Origin: a bacterium | Lineage (GTDB): Bacteria; Desulfobacterota; JAPLJL01 | DNA length: 64,000 bases | Assembly (NCBI GenBank): GCA_028713675.1 | Contig: JAQTNV010000004.1 | Coordinates: 1-64,000, forward strand | Reading direction: 5' to 3' | Shown: positions 18,470-26,741 of the stretch, piece after piece | How positions within the stretch are numbered: position 1 is the first letter of the stretch | Layout: each line of letters begins with the position of its first letter | Notes under the pieces: model-generated | Database searches by the model: none | What the model saw: only the letters and a program-made list of their open reading frames with translations | Told to the model about the DNA's origin: nothing | Program-made: the position numbers and the translations under genes

Positions 18470-19285
18470 TCAATCTAAAATTATATCTTCGGCCAGGAAG
18501 ACCGGGCCGTCCTGGCAAACCCGGAGATATTTTATTCCGGAGGCCCGGGCCCGGACGGAACATCCCAGGCACGCACCCATCCCGCAGGCCATCATTTCTT
18601 CGAGTGACAGGTAAACGGGGACTGTTTTGTTTCTCGTGAGTTGGGCCACCGTTTTGAGCATGGGACGGGGTCCGCAGGCGTAGGCGGCCGAGATATTCCC
18701 GTGAGGAGAAACCAGGAATTTCCGCAAAAGATCGGTGGCCAATCCTTTCCGGCCGCCGCTTCCATCATCGGTAATGGTGCTGACCTCGATCCCCATTTTC
18801 TGAAAATCGCTTATTCTCACCAGGTGAGCTTTGGTTTTTGCCCCATAAAGAAGATGGATTTTCAGGTTGGCCTTTGACCTTTGACCCTTGACCTTTAACC
18901 TTTCTGAAATTTGTTCCGCCAGTGCGAGCAGAGGGGCGATCCCGATTCCGCCCGCGACGAGAAGGATGATCCCGGAAGACGAGGCGGGGAGCGGAAATGG
19001 CTTCCCCAGGGGGCCGAGGAGGTCCAGGAACTCCCCGGGCCGGGTTTGGCTCAGGGCTTGAGTTCCCTTTCCGATTACCTGATAGAGCAACTCGATGGAA
19101 GTGGATGAGACCCGGTGCAGGCTCAGAGGGCGGCGGAGAAGCGGTTCCCGCCCCTCCCGGGTTTTGATCATGACAAACTGCCCGGGCTGGGCCTCCGCCG
19201 CGATTTCCGGGGTTTCGATTTCCATGAGGAAATAACCGGGAGCGATTACCAGGTTTCTGTTGACTGGGCAGTTTGAAAGTCGCAT
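18470..19285 (-). CDS. pyrK: Dihydroorotate dehydrogenase electron transfer subunit PyrK
   Basis: This 271-residue protein has a ferredoxin-reductase-like FAD domain (GQFVMIKTREGREPLLRRPLS near 36-55). A NAD-binding domain (AGGIGIAPLLALAEQ) follows, with a C-terminal 2Fe-2S motif MACGMGACLGCSVR plus a later Cys. It passes electrons from PyrD to NAD. Residues 128-138 (ERLKVKGQRSK) are encoded by five tandem 7-bp units and look like an in-frame insertion between the helix after AGGIGIAPLL and the next strand LKIHLLYG. This surface loop should tolerate it. The rest of the chain is intact and probably functional. Confidence 0.95.
   Translation of the reverse strand: MRLSNCPVNRNLVIAPGYFLMEIETPEIAAEAQPGQFVMIKTREGREPLLRRPLSLHRVSSTSIELLYQVIGKGTQALSQTRPGEFLDLLGPLGKPFPLPASSSGIILLVAGGIGIAPLLALAEQISERLKVKGQRSKANLKIHLLYGAKTKAHLVRISDFQKMGIEVSTITDDGSGGRKGLATDLLRKFLVSPHGNISAAYACGPRPMLKTVAQLTRNKTVPVYLSLEEMMACGMGACLGCSVRARASGIKYLRVCQDGPVFLAEDIILD
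18871..18905. repeat. 7-bp tandem array inside pyrK
   Basis: Five contiguous 7-bp units (CCTTTGA, CCTTTGA, CCCTTGA, CCTTTAA, CCTTTCT) lie wholly inside the pyrK reading frame. They are read on the minus strand as the lysine/arginine-rich loop at residues 128-138. Confidence 0.93.
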
Positions 19286-19346
19286 CTCAGACTTACTTAT
19301 ACATCACTATCGGGAATTTTGAAATTGGCCATGAATCGGGAATCCC

Positions 19347-19826
19347 TCATCCAGCGTCAGCGATTTCCGGAATATTTTCGATTTCGCCCTGGAGGAGGAG
19401 GGCGTTTTCCCCGGTGTCCTCGTAGTAGCGCGGGCGGACCCCGGTCTGGACCAGGTTCAAGCCGCGGTAAAAAGCGATGGCTCCAAGATTACTCTCCCGG
19501 ACTTCCAGGTAGAGGGTTTTCCCTCCCCGGCGGTGGCAGTCGCGAAGGATTTCCAAAAGAAGCATGGTGGCGGTTCCTTTCCGGCGAAAATCGGGGTGGA
19601 CCGCAAGACTCATAAGGTGGACTTCATCGAGCACTTGATAAAGAGCAAGGTATCCGATGACCCGGGCTTTCTCCCGGACGACCCGAAGGGTGATCCGGGG
19701 GTTTTTCAACTCCTGGACGAAAAGGGTTTTCTCCCAGGGGGAAATAAAAGACAACTTTTCAATCTCCATGATCCCATCGAGATCAGCGGAGGTCATGGGG
19801 GAGATTTCGAGATGAGGAGAAGGCAT
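19347..19826 (-). CDS. rimI: Ribosomal-protein-alanine N-acetyltransferase RimI
   Basis: This 159-residue GNAT protein has the RimI pattern. IEKLSFISPWEKTLF is near residue 22, LMSLAVHPDFRRKGTATMLL is the acetyl-CoA-binding Q/RxxGxG/A loop, and LYLEVRESNLGAIAFYRGLN is near the C-terminus. RimI acetylates the N-terminal alanine of ribosomal protein S18, though GNAT specificity often drifts. No Shine-Dalgarno precedes the start, and the upstream gap holds short direct repeats. It lies in the minus-strand run argH-fabH-rimI-pyrK-pyrD. Confidence 0.88.
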   Translation of the reverse strand: MPSPHLEISPMTSADLDGIMEIEKLSFISPWEKTLFVQELKNPRITLRVVREKARVIGYLALYQVLDEVHLMSLAVHPDFRRKGTATMLLLEILRDCHRRGGKTLYLEVRESNLGAIAFYRGLNLVQTGVRPRYYEDTGENALLLQGEIENIPEIADAG

Positions 19827-19828
19827 AT

Positions 19829-19890
19829 AAGCCTAAAAGCCTAAAAGTATTTTAACTCTTAGGCTTCTGAACTCGTAGTCTTCTGAACTT
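19829..19890. repeat. Short tandem repeats between rimI and fabH
   Basis: GCCTAAAA occurs twice in tandem. Two copies of a 15/16-bp unit containing CTTCTGAACT follow, so almost the entire intergenic gap is repetitive. Confidence 0.65.
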
Positions 19891-19894
19891 TTTA

Positions 19895-20887
19895 CTACCA
19901 CTTCACCAGCGCCGAAGCCCAGGTGAACCCGGCCCCGAAGGTGATGAAGGCCAGCAGGTCTCCCTTCTTTAAAAGTCCCTGTTCCAGGCACTCAGTCAGG
20001 CAGATGGGAAGGGTGGCGGCGGTGGTGTTGCCGTAGCGCTGGATGTTGTTGTAAACCTTCTCGGCCGGAATACCCAGGCCATCAGCAACGAACTGATTGA
20101 TTCTCAGGTTGGCCTGGTGGCAGATTAAAAGATCGATGTCTTCAACCTTCAGGTTCTCTTTTTCCAGCGCTTCCATTAGTACTTCCGGCATCCGCTTGAC
20201 CGCGTGGGTAAAAACCATGCGTCCTTTCATCCGGGGGTAATGCCGGCCTTCGTCCAGCATTTTGTGGTCGATCCGGGGATGATAAAGACTGGCCGGTCCT
20301 TCCACCCAGAGGTCGCGGAAGTATTTGCCTTCCGAATGGAGGTAAACCGAGAGAACCCCGCGTTCCGGCTCGGGCGAGGGACCAACTACCACGGCTCCGG
20401 CGCCGTCTCCGAAAATACAGGTTACGTCCCGGCCGGAGGTGGCGAATTCCAGGCCGGTGGAATGGACTTCCGCGCCCACGAGTAGGATCCGTTTGTAGGT
20501 CCCGGAACGAACGAACTGGTCGGCGATGGAGAGGCCATAGAGGAAACCGGAGCACTGGTTCCTGATGTCAAGCGCTCCGACGGTATCGATGCCCAGTTTA
20601 TCCTGAAGCAGGACGCCGGATCCGGGGAAGGTAAAATCCGGGCTCAGGGTGGCAAAGATAATGAAATCGATATCCTTGGGCTCCAGCCCCGCCGATTTGA
20701 TCGCCTTCAGCGAAGCCTGATATCCGAGGTCGGCGGTGCCCACGCCTTCGTCGACGTACCTCCGCTCGACGATTCCGGTGCGCTGCTGGATCCATTCGTC
20801 CGAGGTCTCGAACATCTTTTCCAGGTCGAAGTTGGTCACGACCCGCGGTGGAACGTAAAAGCCGGCTCCGAGAATATGCGAACGCAT
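19895..20887 (-). CDS. fabH: Beta-ketoacyl-ACP synthase III
   Basis: From the ATG at 20887 (GGGGGG ribosome-binding site about 8 bp upstream) this gives about 330 residues, the normal FabH length. The Cys-His-Asn triad is visible: DIRNQCSGFLYGL (Cys), LLICHQANLRINQF (His) and IQRYGNTTAATLP (Asn). The ending ITFGAGFTWASALVKW is the typical FabH C-terminus. It starts fatty-acid synthesis by condensing an acyl-CoA with malonyl-ACP; acyl preference cannot be read from sequence alone. No other fab genes are adjacent, so it may be a stand-alone paralogue. Confidence 0.93.
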   Translation of the reverse strand: MRSHILGAGFYVPPRVVTNFDLEKMFETSDEWIQQRTGIVERRYVDEGVGTADLGYQASLKAIKSAGLEPKDIDFIIFATLSPDFTFPGSGVLLQDKLGIDTVGALDIRNQCSGFLYGLSIADQFVRSGTYKRILLVGAEVHSTGLEFATSGRDVTCIFGDGAGAVVVGPSPEPERGVLSVYLHSEGKYFRDLWVEGPASLYHPRIDHKMLDEGRHYPRMKGRMVFTHAVKRMPEVLMEALEKENLKVEDIDLLICHQANLRINQFVADGLGIPAEKVYNNIQRYGNTTAATLPICLTECLEQGLLKKGDLLAFITFGAGFTWASALVKW

Positions 20888-21012
20888 GAGAACCCCCCTA
20901 TGGTGTGTATGCCCAACCAATCTTGGGCAGAGCAATTCTACCTGAAGAGAAAATCAAGGGAAACAGTTTTTCCGGTAATCGGAACAAATCCGGGATTAAG
21001 CGGTTTAAATGT

Positions 21013-22566
21013 TTAGCGAGAGGCAAGTTTTCGGATTTGAGCGTCGAGAATCCGCCGGCTTCGCTGCACCTTGGCCTCCCGGGCTTCCCATTCCTTCTGC
21101 AGTTTCCGGATCCGGAGTTTCCCTTTTCGCAGGACGCGGGTGATTTCGGCGGGGGAGGGCCCGCCCAGGCTTTTTCTTTCCCGTAACAATTCATCAGGGT
21201 TGAGAAAGACCGCGAGATTTTTTATCCCGGCCCGGCGCAAAAGGGCGGGGAGACCGGTAACCCAGGAAGGATCGGCTTTTCCGAGCTCGACCCCGTGTCT
21301 TTGCGTTTCCCGGACCAGATTGCCGACCAGCCGGTGGGCTTCCCGGAAGGGAAGCCCGGCTTTCTGGGCCAGGGCTTCAGCCAGGTCCAGGGCCGCTATT
21401 CCGCTCTGGGCGGAAAGCTCAGCCATTCTCCGCCGATGAAGGATCATCCGGGGAACAATCAGATTCATGACCCGGAGCGAGGCCCGGGTTTCGTCCAGGC
21501 CGGCGAAAAGAGAAACCTTGAGGTCCTGGAAATCCTTATGATATCCGGAGGGCAGTCCCGCCGGCGCAGAAGCCAGATGGGTAAAAATACCCAAGAGAAG
21601 CTGGGCTTTGCCCCGGACCATTTCCAGGGGATCGGGATTTTTCTTCTGCGGCATGGCGCTGGAGGTGTCGGCGTATTCGTCCGGCAATTCGACCATCCGG
21701 GACGGAGGGGCGCTCCAGAGTATGAAATCGGCGGCCATCCGGGAAAGGTTGACTGCCAGGGAGAGCAATCCGGCGCCGATTTCCAGGAAAAGATCGCGGC
21801 TGGAGACGGCATCGGTCGAGTTGTCGATAATCCCGTCAAAGCCCAGGCAGCCGGCTGCCTGGTTCCGATCCAGACGGATCCGGCTGCCGGCCGTGGCCCC
21901 GGCCCCCAGAGGCAGGAGATTCAGGCGGGGATAAACCTCGGAAAGTCTTTCCAGATCCCGGGAAAGGGCGCCGAAGTGGGCGAGCAGGTAATGCCCGTAG
22001 CTGGTGATCATGGCCGGCTGGGTATGGGTGAAGGCCGGGAAGACCGTGGCCTTTTCTTTCTCCGCCCCGGCCAGCAGATGCGAGAGCAGGGAAATGAGCT
22101 CTCGGGCGATTTCCAGAATCTCGGAACGGGCCACCATCCGGATATCGGTGACGACCTGGTCGTTCCGGCTCTTGCCGAGATGAAGCTTACCCCCGACCTC
22201 CATCCCGGAGCTTTTGATGACATAACTTTCGATCCAGGGGTGGATATCGACGAAATTATCCGCGATTTCGGGCGGGGGCCAGGAACTCCTCATCCGTTCG
22301 ATTTCTTTCCGGGCCCGGCCCAGGCCGATCAGAATCTGTTTTCGCTCGCGGGCGGAGAGGATCCCGGCTTTTTGCAGCAGGAGGGAGTGGACCTGGTTGA
22401 CCGCCAGGTCGGCTTCCGCGATCCGGAGGTCTTCTTTCAGGCTGGAGATGAAGCGGGTGATTTCCGGATCCGGGCCGGCGGCCAACCGGCCCCGGTAAAG
22501 ATCCTGGCTGAAGCGGGATCCGGCCGGTTTGGGGTTTTTCCGATCAAGGGAAGATTTCGGTTTCAT
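21013..22566 (-). CDS. argH: Argininosuccinate lyase
   Basis: About 517 residues from the ATG at 22566; a TTG at 22584 is an alternative. It belongs to the fumarase/aspartase superfamily. ArgH marks are LGKSRNDQVVTDIRM near residue 130, HTQPAMITSYGHYLLAHF, and the signature SSAMPQKKNPDPLEMVRGKA. It cleaves argininosuccinate to arginine and fumarate. The chain is longer than the usual 460 or so residues because of an extended, charged C-terminal tail (REAKVQRSRRILDAQIRKLA). The other arginine gene in the window, argJ, is 13 kb away. Confidence 0.94.
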   Translation of the reverse strand: MKPKSSLDRKNPKPAGSRFSQDLYRGRLAAGPDPEITRFISSLKEDLRIAEADLAVNQVHSLLLQKAGILSARERKQILIGLGRARKEIERMRSSWPPPEIADNFVDIHPWIESYVIKSSGMEVGGKLHLGKSRNDQVVTDIRMVARSEILEIARELISLLSHLLAGAEKEKATVFPAFTHTQPAMITSYGHYLLAHFGALSRDLERLSEVYPRLNLLPLGAGATAGSRIRLDRNQAAGCLGFDGIIDNSTDAVSSRDLFLEIGAGLLSLAVNLSRMAADFILWSAPPSRMVELPDEYADTSSAMPQKKNPDPLEMVRGKAQLLLGIFTHLASAPAGLPSGYHKDFQDLKVSLFAGLDETRASLRVMNLIVPRMILHRRRMAELSAQSGIAALDLAEALAQKAGLPFREAHRLVGNLVRETQRHGVELGKADPSWVTGLPALLRRAGIKNLAVFLNPDELLRERKSLGGPSPAEITRVLRKGKLRIRKLQKEWEAREAKVQRSRRILDAQIRKLASR

Positions 22567-22596
22567 AAATTGATTGTATATCAATTTCCTTCTTAA

Positions 22597-22697
22597 GACA
22601 CGGATTTACACGGATTCAAAGGATTTCCTTTTTAAATAAAAATGGGACTTTACATGAACCTGATTTATTATCCGTGTATATCTGTGAAATCCGTGTC
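22597..22697. repeat. Long inverted-repeat element, copy A
   Basis: An element of about 100 bp starts GACACGGATTTACACGG and ends with its imperfect reverse complement (CCGTGTATATCTGTG..ATCCGTGTC). A second copy in the same orientation lies at 24802-24901, so the two bracket the flavoprotein gene. No coding capacity is seen. Confidence 0.85.
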
Positions 22698-22737
22698 TGA
22701 TCATGAATTTTTTGTCTGTGTAATCCGGGTCAAAAGC

Positions 22738-24756
22738 TCAGATTTTTATCCCCACTTCGTACCCCTCGGCAATGGCATTCATTACCTTGCGGGGACGGTT
22801 GACATCGCCAGCCCGGTAAAGCTCGAATTTTCCGGCGGCTTCCAATTCCTTGTAGAGGGCGTCATTGGGGCGGAGCCCCACGGCGATGATCACCGAGTCG
22901 GCGGGGAATCTGACTGCCTGACCGTTATTTTCCGCGACTACCTCGGTGTCGGTGATTTCCAGGACCTTGGTTTCGGTGGCCAGCTTGACCCCGGAGCGCC
23001 GAAGTTCATCCAGGATGGTCCAGCGGGTGGAACGGCCGATATCCTGGCCCATTTTGGGAAGCATCTCGATTATGGTGATCGGCCGGCGGGCGCGGGTGGA
23101 AAGCTCAAAGAGGGTTTCGTTGGATTCGGCCCGGTTGACGAAAAGGAACTTCAGAAGCTCTCCGCTGATGGTATCGGCATCAGCGAGCCAGTGGGCGGTC
23201 TCACAGCCGGTGGCCCCGCCCCCGATGATCACCACCTGACCGTTCGGCCAGACTTCCTGCTTCAGGACCTGGTGGGCCAGGTAAACATGTTTCTTATCAA
23301 TCCCCGGGAAGCGGGGAACAATGGGATTACCGCCGGTGGCGATCACCACCGTCTGGGGGGCAAGGGAGTTTATCGCGGAGAGGCTGGCCTCCCGGTTAAA
23401 TTCGACCTTGACCCCGGCGTCTTTGAGCCTTTCTTCGTAATAAGGGAGAAAGCGACTGAATTCCTGGCGGCCCGGGGGAGCGGCGCAGAGAACCAGGGAC
23501 CCTCCCAGACTGGACCCGGATTCCCAGAGATAAACCTGGTGACCCCGTTCGCCCAGGTTGCAGGCGGCTTCCATCCCGGCCGGACCGGCGCCCACCACGA
23601 GGCACTTTTTCGCCCGGGCGGCCTTCGGAGGGGTTTGCGGAAAATCGGTTTCCCGGCCTCCCCGCGGATTGGACAGACAGATGACGGGGGTGGCGTTGAA
23701 GACCGAATCGAAGCATCCCTGGTTGCAGCCGATGCAGGGCCGAATTTTCCGCGTCTGTCCCGCCCGGGCCTTGTTCGGCAATTCCGGGTCGGCGATCATG
23801 GCCCGGCCCATATTGACCATATCGGCGGCGCCTTTTTTCAGGATATCCTCCGCCATCTCGGGCTCGACGATCCGGTTGGTGGCGATCACCGGGATCTTCA
23901 CCGCTTCTTTGATTCCACGGGCGAGGTAAACGTAAGCCCCGCGGGGAACATTCATGGTAATCTGCGGAACCCGCGATTCATGCCAGCCCCCGGTGATGTT
24001 GAGTGAGTCCGCCCCGGCTTTTTCATAAATCTGGCAGACCTTGGCCACGTCGGGGTTGTGCAGGCAGCCGGGGACAAAATCGCATCCGGCTACCCGCATC
24101 TGGATGATGAAATCGGGACCGACCGCCTTCCGGACGGTTTCCACCACTTCTCGGGGGAAGCGGGTCCGGTTCTCAAAGCCGCCCCCGTATTCATCGGACC
24201 GCTGGTTGGTTACCGGGGAAAGGAACTGGCAGAGGAGGTAACCGGTGGAGGCGCTGATTTCCACCCCGTCAAATCCGGCCTCCCGGGCCCGGACGGAGCC
24301 CTGGGCGAAAGCTTTTTTCACTTCCTCGATGTCGTCTTTGGTCATCTCCCGCGGGGTCTCCATTCCAAAAATGGGTGCCGGGATGGGAGAGGGAGCGATC
24401 GGCTGCAAGCCCCCCGTGGCCATGGCGAAATTGTAGCGGCCGGAATGATAAAGCTGGGCCACGATGGCCGCACCCTCGCGTTGGGTAGCCGAGGTCAGCT
24501 TTTTCAGCCCGGGTATATATTTGTCGTCATTCAGTCCGATCATCAGGGGATTTCCCCCGAACGGGTCGAAGAAACATCCGCCGACGGCGATGAGGCCGAC
24601 CCCGCCGGCGGCCCGGGCGCGGTAAAACTCGACCATCTGGTCGCTGATGAATCCGTCCTGGCAGTAATCCAGATGCATGGCCGGGATGGCCAGCCGGTTC
24701 CGGATTTCTTTTTTTCCCACTTGGATCGGAGAGAAAAGATGGGGGAAGTTTTTCAT
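22738..24756 (-). CDS. Old Yellow Enzyme/2,4-dienoyl-CoA reductase-type Fe-S flavoprotein
   Basis: This 672-residue protein has the FadH/BaiCD/trimethylamine-dehydrogenase layout. An N-terminal FMN TIM barrel (residues 1-350, starting LFSPIQVGKKEIRNRL) is followed by a 4Fe-4S cluster segment (PCIGCNQGCFDSVF plus a later Cys). FAD and NAD(P) Rossmann domains follow, with CLVVGAGPAGMEAACNLGERG and QVVIIGGGATGCETAHWL. Such enzymes reduce C=C bonds in dienoyl-CoA or other enoates, or oxidise amines. The neighbouring acyl-CoA genes favour an enoyl substrate, but this is not proven. TGGAGG precedes the ATG. It is flanked by two copies of a 100-bp inverted-repeat element. Confidence 0.88.
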   Translation of the reverse strand: MKNFPHLFSPIQVGKKEIRNRLAIPAMHLDYCQDGFISDQMVEFYRARAAGGVGLIAVGGCFFDPFGGNPLMIGLNDDKYIPGLKKLTSATQREGAAIVAQLYHSGRYNFAMATGGLQPIAPSPIPAPIFGMETPREMTKDDIEEVKKAFAQGSVRAREAGFDGVEISASTGYLLCQFLSPVTNQRSDEYGGGFENRTRFPREVVETVRKAVGPDFIIQMRVAGCDFVPGCLHNPDVAKVCQIYEKAGADSLNITGGWHESRVPQITMNVPRGAYVYLARGIKEAVKIPVIATNRIVEPEMAEDILKKGAADMVNMGRAMIADPELPNKARAGQTRKIRPCIGCNQGCFDSVFNATPVICLSNPRGGRETDFPQTPPKAARAKKCLVVGAGPAGMEAACNLGERGHQVYLWESGSSLGGSLVLCAAPPGRQEFSRFLPYYEERLKDAGVKVEFNREASLSAINSLAPQTVVIATGGNPIVPRFPGIDKKHVYLAHQVLKQEVWPNGQVVIIGGGATGCETAHWLADADTISGELLKFLFVNRAESNETLFELSTRARRPITIIEMLPKMGQDIGRSTRWTILDELRRSGVKLATETKVLEITDTEVVAENNGQAVRFPADSVIIAVGLRPNDALYKELEAAGKFELYRAGDVNRPRKVMNAIAEGYEVGIKI

Positions 24757-24801
24757 GGCGTAACCTCCAGATTAAAAAACATAAGAAAATATTCTTTAGG
24801 G

Positions 24802-24901
24802 GACACGGATTTTCACGAATTCAACGGATTTCCTTTTTATATAAATTGGAGTTCATATAAAAATAATTAATTAATCCGTGTATATCCGTTTTATCCGTGT
24901 C
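24802..24901. repeat. Long inverted-repeat element, copy B
   Basis: Same element as 22597-22697. It starts GACACGGATTTTCACG, shares the internal CGGATTTCCTTTTTAT block, and ends CCGTGTATATCCG..ATCCGTGTC. It lies upstream of the flavoprotein gene, between it and the unrecognised gene ending at 24970. Confidence 0.85.
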
Positions 24902-24969
24902 AAAAATTCTCCGGTCCCTGGCCTGAACCCAGGCCGGGGCCGGAAATAACAAATTTGAAGAAGATTATT

Positions 24970-26739
24970 TTAACTGACCAAGAAGATCAAGCCCAAAACC
25001 AGCAGGGCCAGGATCACCGCCACGATGATGGTGGAACGGACATAAAGAAGCCCGCGGGGTTTTTTCCGTTTGCTTTCAAAAAGGGCGTTGACCAGTTTGG
25101 GATAAATGTTGAGCCGGCCTTTTTTCTTGACCCAGGGTTCGAGCCGCTTAAGAATGAAGTCCGGGCACATGGCGACTCCGCTTTGGGCGAGCTTAAGCAT
25201 CAGGCGAAGATCTTCGATCGAGCCGATCAGCCTGGGAATGCTGGTCCATCCGCGCTGGAAAAGAAAATCAAAAATCGCGTTGAGCAGGTCTTTCTGGACC
25301 GCGAAGGCGAAATTTACCCAGCCGTCTTCAGCCCACATGATTTGCTTGGCCCGGAAGAGACGCTCGCGCAGGTCATCCCGATTTTCCCGGCCCAGGCCGG
25401 CGAAAGCCGGTTCCAGCTTGTCGATCGGAAAGGTGCTGATTTTCCGGAGCGCTCCGTCATAGAATTCAAAAATGATGGCGGCAAAAGGTTTGTCGCCATC
25501 CACGATGACCAGGGCGTAGCGGGCGCTCAGACCGGCGAGGCCGAGTCCGTCCACCAGGAGATCGGGCAGATCCTGGTCCGGGATCCGGGTGATGTCGTAG
25601 CCGATCAGCTTGCCCCAGAAACGGATGCGTTCCTTGAGGAAAAAAGGACGGGGGGAGAGATTCCACCAGGTCCCGAAATTTTTGATGAAGGTAAAAAGCT
25701 TGCGATAAAGGATGAACATGTCCAGGCGGCGCAGGGGGAAGGGACGGGAGAGGTATTCGTAGAGAAGGTTGAGAGCGGGATCGGCGGCCAGCGCGAGCGA
25801 AAGCGGGGCGCCGGTTTTCTCGGAGAGGTGGCGGGCGAATCCCTTCAGGTCGCTCCCGTGGTAGCTTTCGACCATATCCTGATTGAGGACGAGTTCGTAA
25901 GGGTGGGAGAGACTCAAGTTGATCGCCACCTTGTAATCACGTCCCACCAGGCCGAGCACCACCCGGGGTTCGGAGGGATATTCTTCCTCTCCGGAATCTT
26001 CCGGAATCTCCCCGGAGGGAAGATGGGCGTGGTTGTATTGAATGATCTCATCGTGGATGACCTCCCGGATCCGGGCGAAGATGTGCGGTTCGGGGATAAA
26101 TTCTATCCATTGTTCCGCATAGGCCTTTTTGATCGCGTCCCAGTAACCTTCCAGGAGATCCCGGAAACTCCGGTTTGCCTCGAAACGCTCCAGGACGTCG
26201 CGGAAGGGACCGAAAAACTGGATATTGGCGATTTTGACCCAGTTGACCCCGAGATTTAGCTCCTTCTGAAAATTCTCATTGAGATATTGGGTGAGGTAGT
26301 GGGTGTCGTTGTTTCCGATCATTTCCAGGACTTTCGGGGTCCAGGCGCCCTGGGGGTCGAGGGGGGTCAGGGAAATGAAGTTGTTCAGGCGGGCTTCCTC
26401 GATATAGGCTTTCAGGATTCTTTTCCGGTCCGAGCTCAGGATGATGGTGAAGAGGTTGCAGGGCTCGCCGACGAGGAGGTTGACGCCGTCCCGCATCAGG
26501 AAAAAGGCACCGCGGTAGTCAACCCGGAAGGGGGTGAGGGGTATCTCGACGGTGGACTGGTCCGCGGGAATGGGCTTGCCTGCGGCGGCCAGGGCCGCCA
26601 CCTCGCACATGTGCTCCCAGGGCTTTTTGACCTTTTCCCGGGCCCAGCCGATCAGGTCATCTTCCGGGTAATTCTTAAAAATCAGCGTGCTGGATCGCCG
26701 AAAACTGGTTTTTGGTTCCAAGGTGTTTTCCGCTTTCAT
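24970..26739 (-). CDS. Unrecognised 589-aa tail-anchored protein
   Basis: I do not recognise a family. The chain lacks a signal peptide and is mostly alpha/beta soluble sequence rich in aromatic and charged residues. It ends in one strong membrane helix (STIIVAVILALLVLGLIF) with only two or three residues after it, preceded by a basic stretch KRKKPRG. That fits a cytoplasmic protein anchored to the inner membrane by its tail. There are no obvious metal or nucleotide motifs; an acidic EDSGEEEYPSEP linker lies in mid-protein. Its start is 2 bp after the DUF362 stop, so the two genes are surely cotranscribed and probably work together. Confidence 0.8.
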   Translation of the reverse strand: MKAENTLEPKTSFRRSSTLIFKNYPEDDLIGWAREKVKKPWEHMCEVAALAAAGKPIPADQSTVEIPLTPFRVDYRGAFFLMRDGVNLLVGEPCNLFTIILSSDRKRILKAYIEEARLNNFISLTPLDPQGAWTPKVLEMIGNNDTHYLTQYLNENFQKELNLGVNWVKIANIQFFGPFRDVLERFEANRSFRDLLEGYWDAIKKAYAEQWIEFIPEPHIFARIREVIHDEIIQYNHAHLPSGEIPEDSGEEEYPSEPRVVLGLVGRDYKVAINLSLSHPYELVLNQDMVESYHGSDLKGFARHLSEKTGAPLSLALAADPALNLLYEYLSRPFPLRRLDMFILYRKLFTFIKNFGTWWNLSPRPFFLKERIRFWGKLIGYDITRIPDQDLPDLLVDGLGLAGLSARYALVIVDGDKPFAAIIFEFYDGALRKISTFPIDKLEPAFAGLGRENRDDLRERLFRAKQIMWAEDGWVNFAFAVQKDLLNAIFDFLFQRGWTSIPRLIGSIEDLRLMLKLAQSGVAMCPDFILKRLEPWVKKKGRLNIYPKLVNALFESKRKKPRGLLYVRSTIIVAVILALLVLGLIFLVS

Positions 26740-26741
26740 GG

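Noticed and set aside
22597..24901. Insertion sequence or composite transposon around the flavoprotein gene
   Set aside because: No transposase is present and the flanking elements are about 100 bp, so only non-autonomous elements can be claimed.
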